A stretch of DNA of 64,000 nucleotides from Astragalus membranaceus (Eukaryota; Streptophyta; Magnoliopsida; Fabales; Fabaceae), in the NCBI GenBank assembly GCA_039519185.1, contig CM076847.1, positions 46,755,708-46,819,707 on the forward strand, given 5' to 3'. Every line of letters starts with the position of its first letter. Within the stretch, counting starts at the first letter, position 1. A program made the position numbers and the translations under genes. Of the stretch, positions 1 through 9,548 are shown one piece after another. The notes under the pieces are model-generated. The model saw only the letters and a program-made list of their open reading frames with translations. It was not told the origin of the DNA and did no database searches.

Positions 1-206
1 CACGAAATGATCAATCATTCGCGTGCATGCCTAATTTAAAACAACGGTATTTCGATTTAGTTGAACAGGGTCATTGAAATTGACCAGGGTTAGTAACTGG
101 GACGCCATACCGATAATTCTCGTAATCACGCGACTTCAAAACACGATTTAAGTAAAATAAACGACTAAAACTAGAAAAAGAAGACGGACAAAATTGGGGT
201 ATAACA
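1..206 (-). mobile_element. 5' part of a Tat/Ogre-like LTR, minus orientation, cut by window edge
   Basis: The segment ends at TTGGGGTATAACA. Its complement starts TGTTATACCCCAATTTTGTCC, the start expected of Tat/Ogre-type plant LTRs. The same terminal motif appears at the sense starts of the LTRs at 353 and 22227. The sequence after 206 resumes a Ty3/gypsy pol tail, so this LTR is inserted in a gypsy coding region. The other end and the partner target duplication lie outside the window. Whether it is a solo LTR or part of a whole element cannot be seen. Confidence 0.7.
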
Positions 207-290
207 ACGTGGGAGCTGGAAAGCAAGATGCGGGAGTCTTATCCAGAGTTGTTCCAATCAGGTAAATTTTCGAGGACGAAAATATTTTAA
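207..290 (+). pseudogene. C-terminal tail of a Ty3/gypsy pol, fragment
   Basis: The frame from 207 reads TWELESKMRESYPELF and stops with TAA at 288-290. It matches the last residues of the intact gypsy polyprotein ending at 38523 (TWELESRMRESYPELF), so it is the end of a chromodomain-like pol tail. It is followed directly by a polypurine tract (291-301, GTGGGGGAGAG) and the 3' LTR at 302. The upstream coding part is interrupted by the LTR ending at 206. The reading after the shared block differs from the intact copy. It is a remnant, not a gene. Confidence 0.85.
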
Positions 291-2748
291 GTGGGGGAGA
301 GTGGTAACGCCCCAAAATTTAATTAATTGCTTAATTGAATTGTTTGGGAATTTGCCATACCCTAATTTTGTCCGGCTAATTCAAAGTTTATCAAAATAAA
401 AATAATAAATATTACTTGTCTGCATTTTGGGGTTTTAACCGTTGTCGCGGGTCATTTGGTGCTCGTTAACTGTTTTGTGTCATTATTAGTAGAACTTATT
501 TTTTTTTTCATTGCCAGAAAAAGAATTAAAAAAATATGTTATTAGTATTGCTTTAAAAATACAAATATTACAAAATTAAAAAAATATAAAAATAAAATAA
601 AATAGAAATCAGAACTAAACTAAGTGTCATTGGATGCCTTGGTTACGTTTTCAAGTTGAAGTTTAAGGCCAAATTGCTTTCTACACTTCTTCCATTTTTG
701 GCTAAAGAAGCACTAATTTTACAAGCAAGCTGGCAGCAAAAGTCTGCTCCAAGCCACCCATTGCTTCACATCATCAACTCTTTCACGCCACCCTCCTCTA
801 AACCCAGCAACATTCAATACCCAATAGGTTTCTGTTTTCCTTTACACAAGCACACCTCCATACACATAGAAACACTAAATATACATCAGATTTTTGTTTC
901 CCTCTCAACACACACCACTATCACTACTTCACGCCACCCCCTCGGAATCTAGCACCAATCATACACATCAGTTTTGTCTGCTTCTCTTTCACAACCTGTA
1001 CAAAGCAGATCAACCATTTTCTCTATAAATTAGAGACACAACCAAGAAAACAGGGGGGAGAAAAAACAGTAACACAGAGAGCAATATACACAGAGACAGA
1101 TCTCAAAAATCACAAAAATAAGGATTAGGGCTTCACATTGAAACCCTAATCACCAAAATACACTGAATTCTCACAAACACAAAAAGCAGCAGCAGTAGCA
1201 GTAAAGCGAAGAGCAAAGCAGTAGCCAAAAGGAGGAATTCAAAAGTAGCCAAGCAAACAAAAGGAAACATCTCAGAAGCTGGAGTTTTAGGTTCGTTTTG
1301 CGTTATATATTTTGGAACATGTAAAACATATGTAATCTGGTTGATATAAGAAAAATAACGAAATGCCTTAGTCGTCAAAAATGTTAGGGCCGAACCATAC
1401 ATGTGTTTAATAGACTCTGTTTAAAAATCGAAGTAATGCTTTAAGAGAGGGTTTGACAGTTCGTAACTTTGAGGCTAAGAAAAACCGAAGCATGCCTTTG
1501 TCATATAGAAGATCAGTTTGTTCAGAATGTGTTTAGGAGACTTTATTCTTAGAAACAAAAATGAAGAGATAGTAAAAAAGAGATACTGTAAAAAAAAGGG
1601 GGAAGCCGAACCTGAAATTCAAAACACCATCGCCGCCGTGTTGCCGCCGTGTTGCCGCCGTGTCGCCACCGTGTCCCATCGGAAAACTCCCTGACCACCG
1701 TCAAAAAAGACTCATTCACACAACCACCAAACGGCCGTCCACCACTAAAAGGACACCACCACCACTGTCAAACCCTTAACGCCAAAACCAACCACCCAAC
1801 GGCCAAACCCCCCCACGCCGTCAACCACCCACTGTAACCTGAAACGCCACCCTCACGCCCCTCTCTCGCACCGACCACCATGAACAGCCATCACCCACAG
1901 CGTCATAACCACCACCCACGACTAAATCCTCCACCGCGAACCACCACACCCCTTCACAGCAGCCACCAAACACCCCACGCCGCCGTAAACCATCAAATCG
2001 CCCACACCAAACCCAGCCACCAACGTCGCGGCCACCGTTGATTGAGAGATGAGGGTGAGGTGCGATTGAGGGAAAGAGAGAGAAGATCAGGGTAGGTGAG
2101 CAGAGAGGAGTGAAACGGTCCTGAGAGAGGAGAGGGGACGGCACCGTTGGGAGGAGAGGGACGACGGCGCAGGGGAGGAAGGGCGAGATCTGAGTTAGAG
2201 GAGGAGAGAGGTCGGCGCCGCGTGAAGGGGGGAGAATGAAATTTAGGTTTTGTGATTTTTAGGGAAAGAGGCGCCGTTGGAGAGGAGAGCCACTTTTTAG
2301 GGTTTCTTTTTTTGGTTTTTCGTTTTATAGTCTGTACGCGTGGGCCATTCCGTCTTTTCCTCTTTTTTATTGATTCAGATTCTTTGTTCACCCCCCTACT
2401 CTTATTTCGCATACCCCAGGAAGCCCATAAAAAAGGACGTGGGCCAGCTCACTAAAATAGGAATGGGCTGCTGCTAAATGCACCCTTCCTTTTTACTCAT
2501 ACAACCGCTTGTTTCTAAATGCACATACCATTTTACTACTGCACTCCATGTTTCTCCTTTTTTTTAAATTTTGTTTCTTTCCCCTAAATAAACTTATTTT
2601 TTCTTACAAACCTTTTTCCCAAATAACAGATTTTCTTTCCCCTAAATAAGAATCAATCCGATTGCGAAAACTCTTCAAAATCAAAAATTTCGTTAGTAGT
2701 CTTGCGAAGCCTTCGCTTGCGTGATTATTAACAATGGGATACTAATGG

Positions 2749-3407
2749 TGGTCACTTGGAGCCTTTGCTCAATTGATCATCATGAACGCTTTCAATTTCA
2801 AAAGATATTTTCCCAAGCATCAAAAATCACGGCAAGTGTTAGTAATGATCACCCATAACCTTTGTTAGTTTGATCATTATGAGCGCCCTTCACTTTTCAA
2901 AGCCAAAGCAAAAAGACTTTCCTTTTCAAGGCTCGTTAGAACTACGTCGCTTTGATTCCCATTTGGGATACGTAGGAGCGAGTCACATCCTCGTCAAGCG
3001 CAACCATAAAAAAGGTTTAGCATTTGCATAATAAAAAGAAAAGGGTTATTTTCATAACAAAAAAAGAATCACTTTTGCAAACCAAGATCATTTTTAGAAC
3101 AAAAACCTTTTCCTTTCTAAAAATCATTTTCAACCCATTGTCGCTAGTGGCTAACCAGAACCTTTGTTCGTCTAGCCATTGGCGGCGATGTCTTTTTCCC
3201 AAAAGAATAATAAATGATGATCCATCATAACCTTTGTTAGTTTCATCATCGTGCAAATCAATCTCTTTCGAAAATCACTTTCAAAAAAGATAATAAAAAC
3301 GAGCAGTTATTGATAGTCCATCAGAACTTTTGTTCGTTTGACTAGCGGTACAACTCTCTTTTTGAGTATTTAGTGGTGATTCATCATAGCCTCTGCTAGT
3401 TTAATCA
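2749..3407 (+). repeat. Six dispersed stem-loop repeats with covarying stems
   Basis: Six copies share the plan: outer arm, short spacer, 4-base inner arm, pyrimidine tetraloop, complementary inner arm, short spacer, complementary outer arm. Inner stems and loops: GAGC-CTTT-GCTC (2759-2770), TAAC-CTTT-GTTA (2856-2867), GAAC-CTTT-GTTC (3158-3169), TAAC-CTTT-GTTA (3228-3239), GAAC-TTTT-GTTC (3324-3335), TAGC-CTCT-GCTA (3387-3398). Outer arms also pair: TGGTCA/TGATCA (one G-U pair), AATGATCA/TGATCATT, TGGCTA/TAGCCA, GATGAT/ATCATC, TAGTC/GACTA, TGATT/AATCA. The arms change together while pairing is kept, which suggests a selected RNA or DNA structure in the 3' part of this LTR. Confidence 0.8.
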
Positions 3408-3534
3408 TTCGCTAATGCTCGTCCTATTTCGAAAACCCACTAAAAAAGATAAAAAAAACAAAAACTTTTCAAAAAGACAAAGAAGAACTACGTAGTTTTG
3501 AGTTCTCCATCGCACCGGGAGATACGCAGGAGCG
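2939..3534 (+). repeat. Paired ACTACGT...ACGTAG hairpin motif, two copies
   Basis: Copy one (2939-2980) reads GAACTACGT, a spacer, CCCATTTGGG, ATACGTAGGAGCG. Copy two (3485-3534) reads GAACTACGTAG, a spacer, TCTCC, a loop, GGGAGA, TACGCAGGAGCG. The complement of 20226-20270 in the other Tat/Ogre-like LTR has the same plan (CTACGT/ACGTAG with inner TCTC/GAGA). Outer arms CTACGT/ACGTAG pair, and the inner arms differ between copies but still pair. I recall similar motifs from legume-type Ogre LTRs but cannot verify that here. Confidence 0.65.
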
Positions 3535-4394
3535 GGCCATGTCCCATTTTCCCCCCTTTTTTCCTAATAAATAAAGATTTTCTTTAAGAATTTTTCAATA
3601 AGAAGTAGAGAGGCAAAATTAAGTATTTTCAAGTCAACACACTAAAACCACACATTTAATTAAAGGTTCCCTCTCAGTAGAGAGGACGTGTGGGGTGCTA
3701 ACACATTCCCCGCGCGTAACCTACCCCCGAACCCTATTCTCTAGTTTTGCAAGACCAATCGCTTTCCAAAAAAGGTTTTCCTAATATTTTCCTTAATAAA
3801 TATTGGTGGCGGATTCATTGTCTTAGGAAAAGTTGTGAACGAGGAAGGTTCTCCCTCGGGGACTTTTTCGGGCACAACAGAATTTAATTGGTAGAAAAAT
3901 AATAAAATAAAAATAATGTTAGAATATATGGACCTATGGTTAGGGTTAGTAGTAGCGAATTCGAAGTGTTAGGGAAAAGGCCCATGATTAAGTCGCATAG
4001 CCAAGAGAAAAGCCCATGAAAATTAACTAAGTATAAATAAGCATTTTTAGGGTTTTGCTCACTTATTAGAAAAACAAAAGTTTGAGAGTGAGAGAAGAGA
4101 GAGGAGGCGCGGTGAAGAGGAGGAGAAGGCTAGGGCAAGGTTTCGAATTCTTCAAGGCTAAGGTAAGGGTGGGGTTCTATCTCTATAATTGGGTGTATGA
4201 ATGGCTCTATCTAGGAAGGTTAATGGAACCCTAGGTGATTAAGTTAGAAAACCCTAGTTGTAGGAATTGAATTTGATTGATGATGAATGAATGTGATTTG
4301 ATGACGATTGAACATTATTGATAAGGATTGGACATGATTGATGATGATTGATCTTGCTTGTTGATGATTTGAGCCAAAAATTCTGTCCATAGGG

Positions 4395-5100
4395 CGCAAT
4401 TCTGTCCATAGGGCGCCATGGGCGCCGTTTTGATATAGCCGCAGGGCGCCAGTGGCCCTGTTCCTGTTGCTGTGGCTAGGCGCCTTCTTGGGCGCCAAAT
4501 TCTGTGCGTGTGTTGTTGCCTGGGCGCCATGGGCGCCGTTCCTGAAACTGTGTTGGGCACCATGGGCGCCATCCTGTTGTGCTGTGTTGCTGTTTTTGCA
4601 GGTACCTGGCGCATAGGGTGCCAAAGGCGCCGAATTCTGGCAGCCCGTTGTTGCTGTTCCTGGGCGCCATGGGCGCCGGTTGATGTTTCCTGGCACATGG
4701 GCGCCAAGGGCGCCAAGTATTGGCTGCCCGATTTACGATGTTCCTGTGTTCTTCTGGTGCATGGGCGCCAAGGGCGCCAATGTGGTGACTGCCCAGTTGC
4801 TGTTTTAGGTGTTGTTCTGGCACATGGGCGCCAAGGTTGTGGCTTCCCTATTGCAGTGGCTGTGCTCTCCTGGCGCAGGGGCGCCATGGGCGCCAAAATC
4901 TGGCTGCCCGTTGCTGTGTCTGGCGTAGGGGAGCCAGAATCTGGCTGCCCTGTTGCTGGGTTGTGTTCTGGCGCTGTGGGCGCCAAGGGCGCCAGTGTGG
5001 CTGCCTGTGTTGCGTGTTGTGCTGCGTGTTGTGCTGCTGGGCGCCATGGGCGCTAGTTTGGCTGCCAATTGTGTTGCTTGGCGCAGTGGGCGCCAAGTGT
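4395..5100 (+). repeat. GGCGCC-rich irregular tandem array in a gypsy LTR
   Basis: There are many GGGCGCCATGGGCGCC or GGGCGCCAAGGGCGCC pairs separated by TTGCTGTT- and TGGCTGCCC-type spacers. The spacing is irregular, roughly 50-70 bases. Because GGCGCC is its own complement, both strands give long open frames rich in Ala-Pro, Met-Ala-Pro or Gly-Ala. These are artefacts of composition, not genes. Comparable GGCGCC blocks occur in the gypsy LTRs at about 31920-32090 and 47400-48130. Confidence 0.85.
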
Positions 5101-6152
5101 GGCTGCCCAAATGTGAATTTCACGATTGTTATTTAAAATGATGTTGAATATGTGATTAGGCCCAAAGTTGCAAAATGTTGAAAGTTGCTAAATTATTGCG
5201 AGGTTGCCAAAATGTTGAAAGTTGCTAAAATATTGCGATGTTGCCAAAATGTTGAAAATTGCTAAGTTGTAAATTGTTGACGACGAAGGTTGTACGAAGA
5301 CGAATTTGCCTCTATTCATTGGCAGGTGATGTGTTGTAGGCCTACGGCCAATGTTGCTTTCCGATGTTGTTGCGTTGCTATGTAACCGTTGTTATTTGTT
5401 GTGCATTTACATAGCGTCGCATGCATAACATATTTTTATGATGGAGCTATGCTCAAACCACGACGACGATGTTGCGATGTTGATGCCCCTACTTATGGGC
5501 TTGAATTATGGTACCACATGCATTATAGGGCGGTGGCCCTGAGTTGAGTTACATTCCGCATCCACGTTGCATTTCTATATGATTGAGATGATGTTGATTG
5601 TTGTTAAATGATGAGTTGATGCCGTGACCTGAATTTCATATTGTTTTTCATGTATCCGATTATATAGTGCGATATCTCACCCCTTCTATTTGAATGTTAC
5701 CCCAATGTTGGTAACGTGCAGGTAATCCCGAATGAAGGCAGTTCTCCTTCGTTTGATCGAGTCGGTGTCGTCGCTCTGATATGTAACACTCGGGGGGGGG
5801 GGGAATGAACAGGCGTTTTAATACTGTTTGCTTTGTTATTTCATTGTTGGAGCTTTAAGCTGTTATGTTACTATTTTGATGTTTTCTGAGCTGTCTTGAG
5901 TTGTTAAGACGCAATGATTATTTAATTTGACTTGTTGTGAATCCACTGCGTAGTTTTTAAAGATGAATTATTTCTGAGGATTAAATTGGTTGTTTTATCG
6001 GTTCATCCAAACGTGTTATATAACGGTTTTCGAAAGCGAATTAACTCGTTGTTTTCACGAAGTAAATGTGGCACTCCATTGTTTGTTGAAACGGATTTTT
6101 ATGAACTCCGATATTTTTTCATTATTTCGCCGGGTAGAAATGGGGTGTTACA

Positions 6153-6193
6153 CACTTGGGTATTTTACATGTTAAAAATATCGGGGTGTTACA
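6153..6193. other. Possible terminal fragment of another gypsy LTR
   Basis: Directly after the LTR ending at 6152 a short stretch ends AATATCGGGGTGTTACA, another chromovirus-type LTR terminus. The first gypsy element may have inserted 41 bp from the end of an older LTR. Nothing else of that LTR is visible in the window. Confidence 0.4.
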
Positions 6194-6987
6194 CAAACTA
6201 CAAAAATGGTTGTCCGTCCACCATCAAACCAGATATATCAGTAAGGAAGTATATGGGCTATATGTAATTAAAATAATTAATCCAACACCCATGAATTTCA
6301 TATCGAAACGTGACAATTTTAATTAAGGGAAGGGCACAAAGAAGAAAAAACACATATGAAAACAACATGTATATAGAAACGTGACAATTTTAATCAATGA
6401 TATTGGGAAAATCCCTTAAATCAAAAGCAATGTTTAGAAAAGGTTAGGTATCTTGACACCTAATCGCATTACATAAAATAATTAATAACCACTTTAGCTT
6501 GTACAACACAAAACGACCCGGTCCTCCATTTTCTCCACTTTCCGAAGAACAAAGCAATGAAGACAGTTAGCCTCCAATGTCTCCTTGATTTGCCTCAATC
6601 CTTGTAAAGGGGTTGAACTGTGTTGAAGCATCTTGTACAAAATTAAAAGATGAGAAGTATCAGACTACCTAAACCAACTTCTCAATTAAAAAATAAAAAA
6701 CAATGAATATTTATATTCAACCAATTCGTTAGAGATATTGCTTCAAACATTGGTGCACAAAACCTCTTTGATCCCTCTTCCAACATTTAGGCAATTTTCA
6801 AATATAAGTTTTCTTGATAATTGTACCACCAGGATCACCCTGAAAAGAACAAAACAACAAGTTATAGAAGCTGCACAAAAATGCTGGAAGACATGAACAA
6901 AATATGTAAATCACCCTACTATCCATCAAAAATCATCTCCATTGAGAAATGTGCGCGCCCTCCTTTATTTCAAGTCCCACATAGTAC
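6194..6987. other. Unassigned, possibly old host-gene sequence
   Basis: No TE domain or LTR terminus was found. On the minus strand a stretch at about 6490-6630 stays open for some 45 codons (ending VEKMEDRVVLCCTS then stop). Another at about 6780-6832 follows a plausible splice acceptor (TTCTTTTCAG before GGTGATCCTGG). These could be exons of a plant gene, but I recognise no family. Positions 6778-6803 occur inverted at 15153-15178. Confidence 0.25.
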
Positions 6988-7576
6988 TGTCAAAACAGGA
7001 CACACAATATTGTTTACGCAGTTCGGCCAAACTTTGCCTACGTCTGCCACACAATATTGATTTTGCGAGCAAGAGAAATCATGATTTCGCGAACAAGAGA
7101 AATCACGATTTGGCGAACAAGGGGAAGCCACCAGAGAATCACGATTCCGCGAGCAAGAGGAAGCAACCGAAGCAACAGATCGCGCACAGGAAGGAGCAAC
7201 AGATCGCGCGTAGAGACCCCCGAGCGATGGTGAAGGCTGTTGTATTTTATTGAAAATAAAAAGATATTTCAAAAGTGAGAAGTCCCACATTGCTTGGCTT
7301 TGGATTCACCAAAGTCTTCATATACTAAAGCTTAATGAGAGCTAGTAAACAAGCAACTAGAAGGGACTCCCTCGCGCGCACAAGTAGGGACCAACATGGC
7401 TTGGTTCAGTGCAAATCTTTCGATTCCCCCCCCCCCCCCCTGCGCGCTCGACTGGCTTTGTACTAATTTTATTAAATAAAATATTACTTTTATCAGCCTG
7501 TCCGCATACGCCCAATCATGGGTCGAAATGTTTTATGAAATAATTTGTAACGGAAAGCTCAGGTCGAAAACTGCGA

Positions 7577-8497
7577 GTATAGAAGAAACATTCAAAAGTA
7601 TAGAAGAAACATTCAAAAATGCACAACATGCTTACAGACAATTCTAACTCCCTGTCTATAGCATAGCAGACATATATTGTGTCAATTACATTGTCCAGCA
7701 CATGCACCAGGAAACCCAGCACTACTATCAGTACCACCCATGCCATTGCAGCCACAAAATAAGAATCAGTCCCAAGATTCATCACAGCTTTCAAGATAAC
7801 ACAAGCCTGCATAAGTGCATATACATAAACCGTCCTATTTCAGTAAGCATTTTAGAAACTCCTTTGACAAGAAACTCAATCAAAGGAAAATAATATTGTG
7901 ACAACCAACCAACAAGTCCATTGAGCAAGTTCAGTTAGTTAGTTAGATTTTGCATGGTCAAAGAAATATATCGTTAGAAAATTTGAACTACAACAAAATA
8001 GGTGCATTATTACATCAAAAGTTAGAAAACAGCCAACTTTGAAAGGTATATTAATGGTGTGAGGGAAAAAAATAAGAAATGCTTATAAAGGAGAAAACAT
8101 ACACTGAATCTTATCTAATTAAACTGACATGATAAAAAAAATCTAAGCTCCTACGGTCAGAATTCCAAGAAAATCATCAACCAGACAAACATCCATTCAA
8201 AATTACAATCTGTGTTATTGAATCTTCGAAACAGCCTGATACAAAGTTTCCAGGGTTGCATGCATAATCTACAAAGATATGCTTCATCCAGAAACAAGAA
8301 TTCTCACTAAACTTTGCATTTCATTTTAAGGCCTTAAAGCAGGACTGCCAAATTTCATTTCATATATAAAATTAAAAGTTATAGAAAAAGGCTCTCCAAC
8401 AAACACAGTTACTTTTTTTATATTCTTTTACTTGGTGTAAACCAACAGGCAACAGGGCACTAATCCTATCACTATAAGAATGAAGAATGATGCTCCT
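7577..8497 (-). other. Foreign segment in the copia 5' LTR, probably host genomic DNA
   Basis: It has no similarity to LTR or copia internal sequence. It starts with two copies of AGTATAGAAGAAACATTCAAA, typical of filler DNA at repaired breaks. On the minus strand it carries one likely exon (about 7638-7808) preceded by an acceptor-like TTATGCAG and intron-like AT-rich sequence, so it appears to be genomic rather than copied from spliced RNA. Confidence 0.6.
7638..7808 (-). pseudogene. Exon fragment resembling a choline transporter-like (CTL/SLC44) protein
   Basis: The frame after TTATGCAG reads ACVILKAVMNLGTDSY, then a hydrophobic membrane-like run, then DNVIDTIYVCYAIDRE. The membrane segment followed by a VIDTIYVCYAIDR-type motif resembles the C-terminal end of plant CTL/PNS1-type transporters as I remember them. 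A donor-like CTGTAAGC follows the frame. It is a lone exon piece inside an LTR, antisense to the copia element, and cannot be functional here. The family assignment is from memory and moderate; the fact that it is foreign to the LTR is firmer. Confidence 0.45.
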
Positions 8498-8861
8498 TAA
8501 ACGATTTCGAGTTGCACTTGAAATATATCTAAAAATTTATTATTCCACCTTTCTTGAAAAAGAGCTCTGGGTTGCTCTCCTGTCAATATCCAGTTCTTCT
8601 TGCCAGTTCGGATACCTCTTTCGTTACTGCGATTGAGAAGACCCGGTTGTACCTCGGGGAATTTGCGCTGTAGAGGCGGATAAATTCTTCAGGGCAGTCG
8701 CAAGACGCCTCCGGTTGTTTATCTAACATTTCTGTGTTTGCAGGTCTCTTTTCGACAGCAGCCCTTGCCACTCAACAGCATCAGTCGAAATTTACTTCTG
8801 AAATTCGACTATACAATTTCGACTGTAGTCAGAATTTCGTCAACAATCTGAAGAATTTATC

Positions 8862-9545
8862 ATGGCTGACGCAATCAACAACGATGATAACGGTGCTCCC
8901 ATCAACAACAACAGCACTGTTATCATCCCTTCTGCTGTCCCGGTAACTTATGCGAAACCTTTCCCTGACATCTCTAAAATTGAGGTCTTCGCAGGCCAAA
9001 ATTTTCGCAGGTGGCAGGAACGCGTAAGTTCCCTTCTTGACATGCACGGAGTTGCTGCTGCTCTTACTGACTCCAAACCTGTCGAACCTGCTACTCCCAA
9101 ACAGGTCGAAGTTTGGACCCATGCCAACAAGGTGTGTCGTCACACAATTCTCAGCACCCTCTCAAACGAATTGTTCGACATCTACTGCACCTACAAGGAA
9201 GCTAATCAGATCTGGGAATCAATGATTCTCAAATACACCGCTGAAGATGCAAGCAAGCAGAAATTTGACATCAGCAACTACTACAATTGGGTCATGAGTG
9301 AAACTGGCGAAATCAAAACTCAAATCAACCAGTATCACAAATTACTAGAGGAAATGAAGGCTGAAAACATAGTTCTCCCTGACGAGTTCATTGCAGGTAT
9401 TCTGATTGAGAAGCTGCCAGAATCATGGAAGGACTACAAGCAACAACTGAAGCACAAACACAAGCAATTGTCACTGAACGAGCTGTTGACTCATATCATC
9501 ATCGAAGATACCAACCGAAAAGAGAGTAACAAGACAAAGGCGTAA
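8862..9545 (+). CDS. gag: Copia Gag (capsid) protein
   Basis: This 227-codon frame starts ATGGCTGACGCA, 16 nt after the 5' LTR end. It begins with a polar leader (about residues 1-35). A copia-type capsid region follows (UBN2/retrotran_gag class), with FAGQNFRRWQERVSSLL near residue 45, IWESMILKYT near 120, and a LPESWKDYKQQLKHKHK motif near 190. The capsid would package the element RNA in virus-like particles. The frame ends with TAA at 9543-9545, and pol starts two codons later in the same frame. In related copia elements Gag and Pol are usually one frame, so the TAA may be a mutation or a recoding stop. The zinc knuckle lies in the pol frame, so this Gag lacks a nucleocapsid. Confidence 0.85.
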   Translation: MADAINNDDNGAPINNNSTVIIPSAVPVTYAKPFPDISKIEVFAGQNFRRWQERVSSLLDMHGVAAALTDSKPVEPATPKQVEVWTHANKVCRHTILSTLSNELFDIYCTYKEANQIWESMILKYTAEDASKQKFDISNYYNWVMSETGEIKTQINQYHKLLEEMKAENIVLPDEFIAGILIEKLPESWKDYKQQLKHKHKQLSLNELLTHIIIEDTNRKESNKTKA

Positions 9546-9548
9546 TCA

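Larger units (their letters stand above)
353..3879 (+). mobile_element. Solo LTR, Tat/Ogre-like, target duplication GAATT
   Basis: It begins TGCCATACCCTAATTTTGTCC and ends TTTTTCGGGCACAACA. GAATT flanks both sides (348-352 and 3880-3884), so this is a clean insertion in the gypsy LTR. It is 3527 bp with no internal coding domain, hence a solo LTR. The sense start and the GGTGGCGGATTCATTG motif near the end match the complement of the LTR at 19848-22227 (AAATCCGG...GGCGACTTCATTGA), so both belong to one lineage. A CCGCCGTG-rich block (1625-2040), a purine-rich leader-like block (2040-2300) and a series of hairpins (2749-3534) lie inside. Frames over the GC-rich block are low-complexity and are not called as genes. 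Confidence 0.85.
302..6152 (+). mobile_element. 3' LTR of a Ty3/gypsy (chromovirus-type) element, split by a nested solo LTR
   Basis: The LTR starts TGGTAACGCCCC right after the polypurine tract and ends GGGTAGAAATGGGGTGTTACA at 6152, the same ends as the complete LTRs at 31078-34005 and 38536-41463. Without the nested LTR at 353-3879 it is about 2.3 kb. It contains an AT-rich start, a GGCGCC-rich array (about 4395-5100), an AATGTTGAAAGTTGCTAAA-type short repeat (5165-5280), and a pyrimidine-rich segment before the 3' end that has counterparts in the other gypsy LTRs. The 5' partner lies outside the window. No protein function is claimed for the frames inside it. Confidence 0.85.
7238..8845 (+). 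repeat. 5' LTR of the copia element, chimeric
   Basis: Positions 7238-7576 and 8498-8845 match the 3' LTR with only a handful of substitutions. The middle (about 7577-8497) is unrelated to the 3' LTR and replaces its U3/TATA part. The TATATAAA of the 3' LTR (14039-14046) is absent here (CTCCTTAAACG instead of CTATATAAACG). A poly-C run of about 16 bases lies near 7426-7441. The chimera cannot result from ordinary reverse transcription, which makes both LTRs alike, so it should post-date insertion. Confidence 0.8.

Noticed and set aside
1821..2412. Frames of 107 and 139 codons on the minus strand
   Set aside because: Low-complexity GC- and purine-rich LTR sequence; two frames overlap and neither has a domain.
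4244..5141. Long overlapping frames on both strands (up to 223 codons)
   Set aside because: They lie over the GGCGCC array; the Ala/Pro- or Gly/Ala-rich composition and presence in several frames at once show they follow from the repeat.
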